From: Eucalyptus grandis
Taxonomy: Eukaryota; Streptophyta; Magnoliopsida; Myrtales; Myrtaceae
Assembly: GCF_016545825.1 (NCBI RefSeq)
Contig: NC_052615.1
Location: forward strand, 17,166,520 to 17,230,519
Length of the DNA stretch: 64,000 nt
Direction of reading: 5' to 3'
Part shown: positions 25,876 through 36,564 of the stretch, in pieces
Position numbering within the stretch: the first letter of the stretch is position 1
Layout: every line of letters begins with the position of its first letter
Made by a program: the position numbers and the translations under genes
The notes under the pieces: generated by a model
The model's database searches: none
What the model saw: the letters and a program-made list of their open reading frames with translations, nothing else
Told to the model about the DNA's origin: nothing

Positions 25876-28140
25876 ATTGCGGCTGAAGCTGAAGAATTGT
25901 CTAGAGAGAAAAGTCTGGAGGAGTGGAGAGAGATCCGGAGAACTCGAGAGAGAGAGAGAGAGAGAGTAATCTGGAAAAATCCAGAGAGAGAGAGGCGGTG
26001 CCCTTCTCAACACTTTCTTGTCCCTTATGCAGATTGAACGACCAATACGGACATGTTTGTTGAGGGCGTGATATTTTATTCACTAGTTGCGTATGAAAAA
26101 TGACATTGAAATGAACTCGCTCGTTCTAATTGGTGAATGGTGTTGCAAACCACAAAGGATTATGTGTGAAAGTATTTATGCAAGCTTGAGTTCATCAAAG
26201 AAGCCACGGATCTTGATATCCTTGTAGCTGCGGAATCTGACTTGAGAATTTATGCAACCATTGCAGATTGTTGGGATTCCATTTGGTCAACTATTACTAA
26301 TCTTGGAAAGAAAAAACCCGAAGAACAAAATAATGGCTACGAGATTAGAGATTGTTCCCAGCAGATCGATATGTATTCTTTTTTCTCATCACTGAGGGTC
26401 GAGAAAACTGCAATGTATCATTTCCTTTTTGTATTGCCGATACATCCTTGTGATTCTCCTGCATTCCCATGAGGAGGCACGAACTGTAGAAGGATTACTG
26501 ATTTGTTGCACTTCGTGCAGCTTTTCACCCAGTTAATTATGCAAGTCCTGCCCATATTGACCCAGAAATAGAAAATAAAAAAGTGCCTACAATAACAAGA
26601 CTGTAAACTACCTACAAGAGGGTGACTAATCTGATTCTATAATCCTTGATGATAATATTCACAAGTTGCCTTTATGTGATTCAATTCTTTGTGGGGGATC
26701 AGCCAAGCCCCTCCTTGCCGGCCTTATTTTGTATCCATTAGAATATAGAATTTACAACGTGCTGGTCACCAAGTAAAAAAGACTTTTGGAGCGATTATAG
26801 AGGACCAGTTTCCACAGCATGCTTTGACTCCTACCGCAAAAGAAGCTCAAGCAATGGCAGTTCTCTATTTGTCAAGAACTTCGTCTAATCCTATTTCAAA
26901 TAAATTACGGGGATCTTTAGCTAAGCAGGTTGTTGCTAGGATGAGTGCCATCAGTAATTCAACAGATGACGACGTTGAATTGAAGAGGTCGCTTTCAATT
27001 CTCTACTTCGAGGAAAGCCAGGTCAAGATTAATGGCAGAAAATTAGAGATGGTAGTCAGCACCGATGGAGTTGAATTCGATTTTACGTAACCAAATACAA
27101 TCACATTGTCTAGGTTGAAATTCTTGGAAAAACTGGATCATATGGATATGTTGCTTGATGAAAAGCACTACAACAATATTGCAACTGTGAGCAGCACATG
27201 ACCCTTGATTAAAAGGTCTCAGAAAAAGCAACTCAGGGATCACATGTGACTGCAACTCCGGGCTCTGTCGGCGGAATTTGGGAAATCATATGAGTTGCTA
27301 GCAAGTTAAGAGGCTCGGCTCAACAGCTTCGACAAACTTCCATTCACTGCCAATTATCAAAACCCTTTCAAGAACTTTGACGCCAGTCATCGTATCAGAT
27401 CGTCTACTGTTGCGAGTGCACGATAATCAGATCATACCTTCACCCAAGCTTCAAACTTGCCAAAAGTATAAAAAGCACGGCAAACTTGGTAGAAATACAT
27501 ATTTGGTATATGTCAAGCCTGCAAAAGAATTCATCTTCTCTTCCTAGTCATGCATGTTGAACAAACTATCTGTTTCACCCGCGGCTTAATCGACCCGAAG
27601 GTATCCGTTCTGGCTTGACCCTCAGAAGACCGAGCTCGTAAACTGAATCCGTTTGCACTGCATGGTATATTCCGAGAAGTGTAAAGCATGAGTTTGATCG
27701 CCAGGAGCTTTCTAGCCTCACATGCTTGGGTGCTGATCCTGTGGTCGCAATCAGAAACTGGCAAATGCAAAGGGGTGTGTCCATCATTAATTCACGTGGT
27801 GGCCAGGGTGGCCTACTCTTTTGTTCTTGGGGGACTTAGCATTTGGATTTATATGATGTGCAGTGCTCAAAGCTTTAACTTCAAGAGATTATTGGACTTC
27901 CAAGTGCTTAATTGATGATGTTAAGGAATCGTTAGTATTGATTATCTCATTAACATATTACTTTGAGGATTAGACCAATGTGGGCAATCCCCGAGCCCTG
28001 AGAATTAGTATATTCTGACCTTTGCAAATTTATAGTTGATCCATGCTAAAAAAATACATAATTTATCATCCGTGCTGATAAATTTCAGTGAGTGTTGGAA
28101 AATGTCGAAATATTGTTTGTAAAAGAAAACGATTGATGAT
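25876..28140. other. Intergenic DNA with unrecognised short open frames
   Basis: Short open stretches at 26242-26472 and 26824-27090 on the plus strand, and 27531-27787 on the minus strand, have mildly protein-like composition but no domain I recognise and no good splice joins. They may be decayed gene or transposon fragments. A GA tract lies near 25948-25966. Bases 26560-26780 are related to 28870-28980 plus 29660-29760. Confidence 0.35.
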
Positions 28141-28840
28141 ATTTTTTTTTATGTAATTTATTGGTAACTTGCCAACGTTTTTACAAAATTACCAACCTTT
28201 TGCTATAATTTATATATTAGCACTTCTTTTACTAGCTTACCAACTTTTATATGCATAACTAAATTATTTTTTGAATAATTGTTATCTGAAATTATCAACC
28301 TAAATTAGAGTTATTGACTTACTTTTGCTGGATAAAATTACCAATTAGCATGATGAAACTAGACATTTGCTAATTCATTTTAGAGATTACCTTCCCAAAT
28401 TAGCGTGACGCACTAACATTTCTCCTGTTAAATTACCATTAAACATTAAATTATCACACTCTTTTAGTTACTCACCAACATTTATTTTTCCTTTTAGAAT
28501 TTGTCAACTTCTTTTATCATTTGCAAAACATTATTTCCAATTTTAACAATGCCTTAAATGTACTATTTTTTTAATAAATTATCTTTATTACTTGAAGTGA
28601 GTTACCAACTTTTCTATGACTAAGTTATTGACTAATTTTCGGTTACGCACTCTCATTCGACCTACTTGCCAAGTCTTATTCTTTTTTAATTACTAACTAT
28701 TTTTTCATCTTTGACTAAACTTTGTGTACCTCTTTTGATTCCGTTTTAAATTTACCAATTTTTATATGAATTCATAAGCTTATTTAACTGATTTATATAC
28801 ACTCACCGATGTTAATGTCAATTGAAAATGGGTTTGCAAC
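28141..28840. repeat. AT-rich degenerate repeat based on TTACCAAC words
   Basis: TTACCAAC, TTACCAAT, CTCACCAAC and close variants recur at irregular spacing through about 700 bases of very AT-rich DNA. No coding capacity is seen. It looks like an old, eroded tandem repeat. Confidence 0.4.
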
Positions 28841-28980
28841 TCTCATTTGGATATACTTATTTTGTTTTCTGGGAATCACCCAGAAAAAGAAGAATAACAA
28901 GTGCCTCCAAATTACAAGAGTGAAAACTCCCAATGAGGAATGGGTGACTTATCCGATACTATTATCCTCGGGACTTTAAA

Positions 28981-29660
28981 AGTTATGAAGTACCGACACT
29001 CTTCGAGAGTATTCGTATTTTGTTGGACACTCCGACAAATGTCTGACACTCCGACACATGTTTGACACTCTTCGACATATATCGGAAAATCCGACATTGG
29101 GTTAACTTTTCTAACGCTCTTTGACACTCGAGTCTGAAATTCTGACATATGAGTTTAGAATTCCGATACATAATTTCGACATGTACTTGGGTCAATTTTA
29201 AAAAAATTAATAAATAAAGGTCAAAATGTAAATATGTAAAAATAATAATAATAAAGAGGAAAGAAGAAAATCCTAGCCTCTCTCTTCGCTTCCAACTCTC
29301 ACTTTCTATGATATACAATTCACTCTCCAAGTTTGTTTTTTCTCTTTTTTTCTAACACGTTTTGACACGCAAATCCAAAATGTGGATTGCTCATTTTTTT
29401 TCCTTTAAGTTTTGTGAAATGGAATTGAATTTGTCAAATTAAAATAATGAATTATATTAACAAATAATGAATTAATATTTTTAGTATAAATTCATTCTAG
29501 GTTCTTTTTTATTATTATGTATATTGCGTGTCTTAACATATTGGAATTTTTTATTTTTTGAGAAATGACGTATCAATATATTGTGTGGTATCATGTCATG
29601 TCATATATTGCGTGTCAATGTCGATGCTATCTACAATAGTAACAATCCGTGCTGTCTAAG
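28981..29660. mobile_element. Insertion carrying a GACACTC minisatellite
   Basis: Sequence on both sides (28870-28980 and 29660-29760) is continuous in the related copy at 26560-26780, so this segment appears inserted. Its left part holds GACACTCCGACA-like units with roughly 18-bp spacing between about 28994 and 29130. The right part is AT-rich. I see no coding region and cannot assign a family. Confidence 0.4.
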
Positions 29661-29760
29661 ACTTCAATTCTTTATTGGGAATCACCCATGCCCACTTTTT
29701 GTCAGCCTAGCCTTATCTAATATCTTTAGAATATAAAATTAGCACCTACTAGTCAAGAGT

Positions 29761-31670
29761 GATAAGTCTTGATAACTAAAATTTGGCTTGCAAGCTTCCC
29801 ATTCATCTTATGAAAATTAGGTATCGAATTTATCAAAGTGATGGAGGTTGACCCTTAAATAAAAATTATCGAGATTGCACAATTTTACATTTGCACTCTT
29901 ATTGCATTTAGGAGGAAAAATGTAGACGTTGACTATCTTACATGGTACGATCAGTGCTGACATTGACAAATTTTACAAATTTTTAATAATTTCACTTAAG
30001 TCTTTTCCACATGCAAGTTTTGAAATGGCCTGGCCTACCCAAATTTGGCGAGGGCAAGAGAGGCCATGAGCCCTTGCTATTGTTGGCGATGACTTTGAGC
30101 AAGGGCTTCAACGCACCTCACTTGGTGCCATAGTCAAAACCAAAAAAAGAAAGGAAAAATTTCAAAAAGATCTTTTCGTGCCATGTAAGATGGCAAGTGC
30201 TCACGTCAACCAAAATGACTAAACCAACATCCATAGAACATATTTTTGTCTTACATATATGTATATATAATTATCCCCATTTAGGAACCAAGAGCATTTT
30301 TAGATTTAGAGTAAACAACATCAAGTATGTTGCAAGAATTGGCTATGAAACCAAGAGTGCTTGAATGCCCTAATCAAATTCAAGATCGGCCCTTATCTTG
30401 ACCTAAATTGACCAAGGTTGACCGGGATTGACCAAGCTTGGTCTAGATCCAAGATAAGGGAGTGTCTAAATTTCAGCCAAGGTAGGGGATAATCCTGGTG
30501 GGGCACGTGTCATGATTATCTGAGGATGATTTAAATTGAATTGGTTCAAACGGACTTGAATTCAAGATTAATTCAAGATCGATTCAGGACGTAGTCAAGA
30601 TAAGGGTCAATGCTTTGCAGAATTCTATAAGCTCTGTTTAGTCTTAGCTTGGGTGTTAAGCTAACCTACGTGACTGAAATTCAGGATCATGTCCGGTCAA
30701 TAGGGAAAGCAGATTGCTCTAGAATTTCATCACATGTCCCACGTTCTCACCAGCAACACTTCACGTTCTTGCCTCCACATACACGGATCCTAGCACACCG
30801 GCACTTCATCTCGGTGCCGGTGTTTCGCCCATCTGCGGCCTCGGCGTCCTTGGCATGGTGTTTGCGAAAGGCGATATTTCAATCCCTTGCACATAGAAAT
30901 CCAAAGTAATCTAGCCTTTAGGGATGGGTCTTATTGCCTCGATTCGTAGGCTCTGCTTGGTGCATAGAGGTAGACTATTCCATGTTTGATTTCTAGATTC
31001 CTTATGTTACTAGGAGATTGACATGCCTTGATCTAATAAATGTCGCATCTTCATGGCCTAAACTCGTCCCTTTTTGTATGGGATCGGAGAAAGTTTGCAC
31101 TTTTATCGATTAGATGATCCGTTAGGACGTCGGAATTGAACCATTACATGTTGCACATGGCTGGCCGGCCCTCTTGCGTGATCTCGGTCGCGCACCCCTT
31201 GTCGATTTCCATGAATTTAATGTCGATTTGCATGCAGTACTTTCACTTGCGCACCTTGTTTGGAAGTTTCTGATCATCTCTTTTGTAGATATTCGTGAAA
31301 AATAGGCCAAAGTCTCTATCTTCGATCATTGCTCGTGCTTATGTTGAAAACATTGAATGGCCCTTTTTGTCGCTTTTCATGCATGCACTTAGGATATAGT
31401 TTGCTATTTCACGTAGTTTGATGAGAAACATTAAAGTTGGACATCCTAATATCGGAAAAAGGACTTTAAAAATATCAAAACTTTTATGCGACATTTATTT
31501 TAGAGGCAAAAATTTTCGTCAAATAACTTGAGTGTCAAATTGGAATAAAAAAAAAACAATCATTTAAGTATCCCCGATAACAAATTTGAGCTAAAACTCC
31601 CATGTAGCATTTTATTAATGAAATATTACTTCTAACGTGGCTTTTTCACTGAAAAATAAGTCCAATGTAG
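29761..31670. other. Repeat-derived intergenic DNA
   Basis: No gene is supported. A G+C-richer patch at 30040-30110 resembles the GAGGGC/GCCCTT foldback motifs of the island near 22.4 kb. The frames at 30649-30909 and 31122-31310 are not recognisable. Confidence 0.35.
30398..30433 (+). promoter_or_regulatory. Four W-box cores in exact 10-bp phase
   Basis: TTGACC occurs at 30398, 30408, 30418 and 30428. Each is one helical turn from the next, so all face the same side of the DNA. TTGAC[C/T] is the WRKY binding core. The array is followed by the 14-bp palindrome GACCAAGCTTGGTC. No gene lies within several kb, so this may be part of a transposon promoter. Confidence 0.5.
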
Positions 31671-31850
31671 GGTTCGTTCGTTTCGCGGAAAATAGACAAT
31701 TTCTAGAAAATATTTTCCCATAAGTCATTTTCTAGAAAAATGACAATATTTTCTAGTGTTCGGCTAAAACCTGAAAATGTTTCGGAAAATATTTTATAAT
31801 GTTCGATAAGGAAAATATTTTCTAAGATTTCAACATTTAAGCATGTATCA
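31671..31850. repeat. Terminal or MITE-like segment rich in GGAAAATATTTTC
   Basis: Repeated GAAAATATTTTC-type inverted words follow a GGGTTCGTTCGTTTCGCGG start, a form often seen at the ends of plant DNA transposons. Similar words occur near 6430-6500, 59130-59290 and 60540-60600. Whether this is the end of the Harbinger element to its right is not clear. Confidence 0.35.
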
Positions 31851-32228
31851 CTTACTGACCTATAAATCCATCACATATGAGATTGCCTTTAAATTCAGGC
31901 AAACTTACTTCATATCTTTATTATTTCATTGTTGCCAAATGCTCATCTACTCTAAAAAAATGTTTGTATATATTTTAAATAGAAGTAAAAGAGAAAAGAA
32001 CCAAAGCATGTACAACCCCATGAGAATCTTCCAGTTGAGTGGCATGTTTGGGCCTTAGTGCCAAAGGGAGGGATCTTGCAAATAAAAAGATGAGTATTTA
32101 TTGTGGTTTGCATTTCGAATCTTTTCTATACCCAATGCATCCATTGAATCTTTTCCCGAGATTCAATCGAGTCCAAAATATTTTTCTTTGACTCACCTTC
32201 TTTTTCACTTCGTTGAAACAAACTTGAG

Positions 32229-32415
32229 CCACTTATCCTCATTCCGCTCTCCGTTGCAAAGATTTGAGCACTTAATTTTGGTTGAAATCCAAATTAAAAT
32301 AGGATTTGAGAAGTGTTATGTTTGAATTAGGATTTGAGATGCCTCTAGTCCAAATTATGGTTTTGTTTGGGACAAAACATACACACAACATCATTTGCCT
32401 TATTGATGTTGATGG
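32229..32415. repeat. 187-bp direct repeat, left copy
   Basis: It aligns without gaps to 35414-35600; by eye only five mismatches are present. The two copies bracket the broken Harbinger transposase and its MYB-like partner. It contains no recognisable coding sequence. Confidence 0.85.
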
Positions 32416-32699
32416 TTGCTTTCGAATTGAAAATGGAGGCATGTGTGTCAAAATGGAGAAGCGATTTTTTAATACTCCAAATGACTCTCGATAACATTTC
32501 TCAATGAAGAATGCTTATGATTGAACAATTCTTTTGCTGTTCCTGGGCCTTCGCTCTACCCCTATACCATTCAAATGATACCGCTCACTTTTTAAATGGA
32601 GTTAAAAATCCCGGAAGTGATGCATAACCAGAATCTACAACATAGTATTTTCCTACAATAATATATACATAAATTTGTTATGATATGCAATAGTTATAC

Positions 32700-33700
32700 A
32701 ATCATAAAAAAAATCACTTAATATAGAGAAAACAAATACTGGTGGTGGTCGAGGAAATTGCAATCGAGGAGTCTCAAGTGCTGCCGAGAGAACCCGACAA
32801 TCATTGGCAGATCCTTCCCACCCAGCATATACGAAAGTAAATTTCATATCAAATGAACAAGCACACATCACATTTTGAGTGGTAGTCCTTTCCCCGCCTC
32901 TAAATGGGATTTGTTTTGATATAGGGACGGATGCATCAACGGGTGCCATCAATAGCACCAACGCAGCCCTGTGATTTTGTGAATTTATAGCGTTAGACAA
33001 TATTATCAACTATATATATTTTAATAATGTAAAATTGATATTAAAATCATACCTTAAAGTAACGTATGGTTAGGATCGATAAGAATTCCTCCGAACAATA
33101 TCAAAAGAAGGCTCGATAGTCTCTTTTGATAATTTGAGAAACGCTTAATACCAGAGTGAAGAACTTACTGATTGTTTGTCCCGAACGCTGAAATCTCTCA
33201 CATAAAATCTCTATTTGTGTTTTTGTGACCAACCATATATAAAAAAATCCCAACTTGTTCATCAACCTTTACATATCGAGTATCTTCCAGCCAGCCTCTT
33301 GCCTTCATTAGATCACATAGGTTAAGAAAACATGTCTCTCTAACCCGAATGTTTCATATCCATCGGAATGTCCATAAACAATTTCCCTACCCATTCGGCT
33401 CCCGATAATTTACTATCCCTAATAGGCTCTTTCGTATGCAAAGACATGTCCAAATTAGCAAGAGTTAACCATGCTGTTATTATGTCAATATCAAAGTCAT
33501 CCAAATACCATTCGTATTCAAATCGGCCGTGACCTCTTCATTAGACACACTATTTGATTCATCTTCCATAGTACCTATGCCATTACACAAATATAAGAAA
33601 ATCAATATAGATATATGTAAAATTAAAAATAAAAAATAATGGAAACCAATAACGTAAGTAATAGAGTGAAAAGTCAAACCAAATATAAAAATTCAGCACA
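32700..33700 (-). pseudogene. PIF/Harbinger (HARBI1-like, DDE_Tnp_4) transposase, broken
   Basis: Read on the minus strand in several frames, the segments follow the order of a plant Harbinger transposase. First come DMSLHTKEPIRDSKLSG and a helix equivalent to GxFLYMVGHKxxNR. Next are the GAIDGT motif with the first catalytic Asp (about 32940-32960), FRGGERTTTQNVM, and FVYAGWEGSANDCRVL with the second catalytic Asp. Several frameshifts and in-frame stops break it, including one just after GAIDGT. The region that should hold the third catalytic acid is missing beyond about 32730, so the copy is also truncated at its C-terminus. The protein would have cut and pasted the element into TTA/TAA-like targets; this copy is dead. 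Confidence 0.8.
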
Positions 33701-34049
33701 ATCCATCATATCCAAACCACAAACATAGACAAAAAGTCGCAACAAAATAACAACCAAAAACATAAAAACAATCCGATAAAACAATCAACTACGACATTTC
33801 CCTAACATCCACTAAAGACGTTGGAGAAGTGTATATCTCAATTCAGTTGGGGTTTTGATAAAAGCCTCCCTCCACGTGGCATTATCGCAGCTCGCCAACC
33901 GCTTTCGCTATAGAGATCTGGGGTCCAACATCGGCATGGCAAGTAGGGTATCAATCACCACGATATGGAGAATGGGTCCAGAGGTGGTGATGTCACTTGT
34001 GAGTTGACAAATGTAACCACTCATGATTGATTAACCCTACTTTTGATCA

Positions 34050-34800
34050 TCTCTTGCAAGGCTTTTGCAGGTGCTAGCAACGTGAAATGATTGACTCTTC
34101 TTTCTCCTCTTAGTATTTGGGGTTTTATCCATCCTATGTTTGTCATGAACTGAGTAGGAGTTTTGTCGACATAACATCTTCCTCATTAACATGCTGTGCA
34201 ACCAAAGTCCTCTCGGTCCATTGTCCGCATCATCACCACCAATATTAAGTTCATCCGACATCACCATATCTTCGACATTTCCCGATGAATAGTTCCAAGA
34301 GCATATGTATCGCCAAATATAATACACAAGTCAGAATATTGAGGCAACCCATCCTTCTTGAATTTCACCCACTCAATATTATCCTGCAATTTTCACAATG
34401 ATGACATATATCACAATACAATTAAACATATTTGATGTACATATATAGTGCTATGAAAATGGTCAAAGGTTAAATCATACCTTGATATGAGATTCCCATA
34501 TGCTCGATCATCAACAACAACTTTTTTGTTCACATTGTCCTACCTAAATCCGGATTGTAAAAGAAGCTTCTTGAAACTAGCATATCGTTTTTCAATTTGT
34601 TCACCTTATTCTTCAACTGTATGCAAGATATTGAAGTTCTCGCTCGTTTGCTGAATTCCTATCCATGTTATTCCACCCTACTTTTTGTTGAAAGTAGAAG
34701 AGGTGCATTTCCTTTTTGACCTCTTCTACTAACAAACTGACGAACAAGTTCGTTAAAGGCTCAAAGTCCACTTTGCGATGAATGCCTCTTTTTGGGATGC
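34050..34800 (-). pseudogene. Myb/SANT-like ORF1 of the Harbinger element, broken
   Basis: On the minus strand the frames read FVSLLVEEVKKE, then GWNNMDRN, RYASFKKLL-like and DNIEWVKFKKDGLPQYSDL with CIIFGDTYA. These are landmarks of the plant Myb/SANT-like DNA-binding domain found in PIF/Harbinger ORF1 and related host genes. At least two frameshifts and several stops interrupt it. It lies upstream of, and in the same direction as, the transposase remnant, as in intact elements. The tail (34050-34320) is acidic and ends without a recognisable domain. Confidence 0.65.
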
Positions 34801-35413
34801 CATATAACCTTCACTAGTTGAACATCATATGAGTTCAAGACAATTAAAAGAAAGTGCAACATGCTGCTGTCTTTTCTCATCACCATCTTTTAGACTAAAG
34901 AAAGCCACCAATCAAAATGTCTTTATAGCTCTAAACATTGATAGCTATTCAGGCATAAACATTGGGTAGCTATTCAGTGCAATGTTTAAATTCTCAAATG
35001 TTTCATTCCATTATTGTATATTTTTTTTCAAGACAATTTGCTCCTCAAAACAAAGAACCAAAGCAAGATTAGTAAACACAAATCAAGCTGAAACTACTGC
35101 AGAATTGACAGATTTCAAATGTGTTTTTCAGCAAGCAAACGACATCCATTATGGGCGCTTATTTGACATATCAAATCAAAGCTCTAGAAGTGTATTTTTT
35201 ATGTCTAGAAGGGCTCGAGATCAAAAAATTCATCTAGCACTTCGTTTCAGCCAAAACAGTAAGTCCATCACAAAGATACGAAATTGCGGAGTAATACAAA
35301 TCAAACTCAGAGTTTGATCAGAAAATTGCCACAAAAAAAGTTTGATGAAGTACATACCCAAAGCTTCACACAAGCATCAATGACAACTAGAATCGTGCAT
35401 ATAAAATAATAAA

Positions 35414-35600
35414 CCACTTATCCTCATTCTACTCTCCGTTGCAAAGATTTGAGCACTTAATTTTGGTTGAAATCCAAATTAAAATAGGATTTAAGAAGTG
35501 TTATGTTTGAATTAGGATTTGAGATGCCTCTAGTCCAAATTATGGTTTTATTTGGGAAAAAACATACACACAACATCATTTGCCTTATTGATGTTGATGG
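35414..35600. repeat. 187-bp direct repeat, right copy
   Basis: Partner of 32229-32415, in the same orientation. The sequences diverge sharply at both edges, so the borders are clear. Confidence 0.85.
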
Positions 35601-36564
35601 GGGCATGTTCGGGGAGTTAAGTCGATCAGGGAAATTAATTAAATATTACTATATCAAATGTCCAGCATCTTAAATTGGAATTGACAATTAAATGATTGTT
35701 TTCTTTTATAAAGTAGCATTTAAGTGATTTATCAAATCGACAACAAAAAGAATAATCTTACGAAAAAATTATTAAATCAAAATAAGGACTGTACGAAAAT
35801 TATGGGACTTCCTGATGTGTCCTTCCCCCTCCTAACATGCTCAGTATATGCCTAATCATCGAATCCAATCGGTCACTGGCCATTTGCAAATGGACATCGT
35901 TAGCCCCCAAGGGGAAAACGTTTAAAATAACAGAGAAAAGGGGCCTCGACAAGGAGCAGTCTTATCAGAGAGAACATTCCATAGACTCCCCACCCAAGTC
36001 TGTTCCCACGTGGCGTGTTCCCATTCGGGGTGGCAATTTCTGGTGGACCCCCTCCCCCTCCCTCTCCTTTCACGTGCTCGCGGCCTCTTAACAAAAATTT
36101 AAAAAATAAAAAAGAAAAACTGACGTCTGACAAAATATCTCCAGCTGCTTCCCCCGTCCTGAAGCGCCACCTCCACCCCTCACGTCCGCCGTCCGATCAG
36201 TCCGACTCCTCGAAAGGTAATCCGAATCGAGGGCCAGCCGTCCCCCCTCCAGATCAATCAACGTGCACCCCAGACGCACCGTAGGACGGGCCCCACTTGT
36301 GGCTGAGATTTCTTAGGACTTCCGTTTGGCGCCGTTTCAGAGGACACACTGAACTTCGCACACTCGCTTCTCGAAAAATCGCTTTATTTTCATTTCCATT
36401 TTCCTTAAATTCGTCATGAAAATTACTACGTTCCAGAGAGAGAGATATTGCGAATGCGAGAGAGCGAGCTCGACCGACTGATCGGAGATCGTCGCCGCCG
36501 CTGGTGATCCCTCCTCCTCCTCCGCCGCCGCCGCCGTCGCCGCCGCCGCCGCCAGGGAAGGACG
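35601..36564 (+). promoter_or_regulatory. Upstream region and leader of starch synthase III
   Basis: No separate gene is supported. From about 36300 the DNA becomes mixed in composition, with a GAGAGA tract at 36436-36452, then a run of CCT and CCG triplets (36509-36552) just before the start codon. An ATG at 36416 would open a 21-codon upstream ORF if the transcript starts earlier. No clear TATA box was found. Confidence 0.4.

Noticed and set aside
25509..25886. A Thr/His/Ser-rich open frame of 125 codons.
   Set aside because: It is a translation of CA-rich DNA inside the LTR-like element and has no start in a good context.
32229..35600. An LTR retrotransposon defined by the 187-bp direct repeats.
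   Set aside because: The repeats do not begin with TG and end with CA, no primer binding site or polypurine tract is seen, and the coding remnants inside are Harbinger, not gag-pol.
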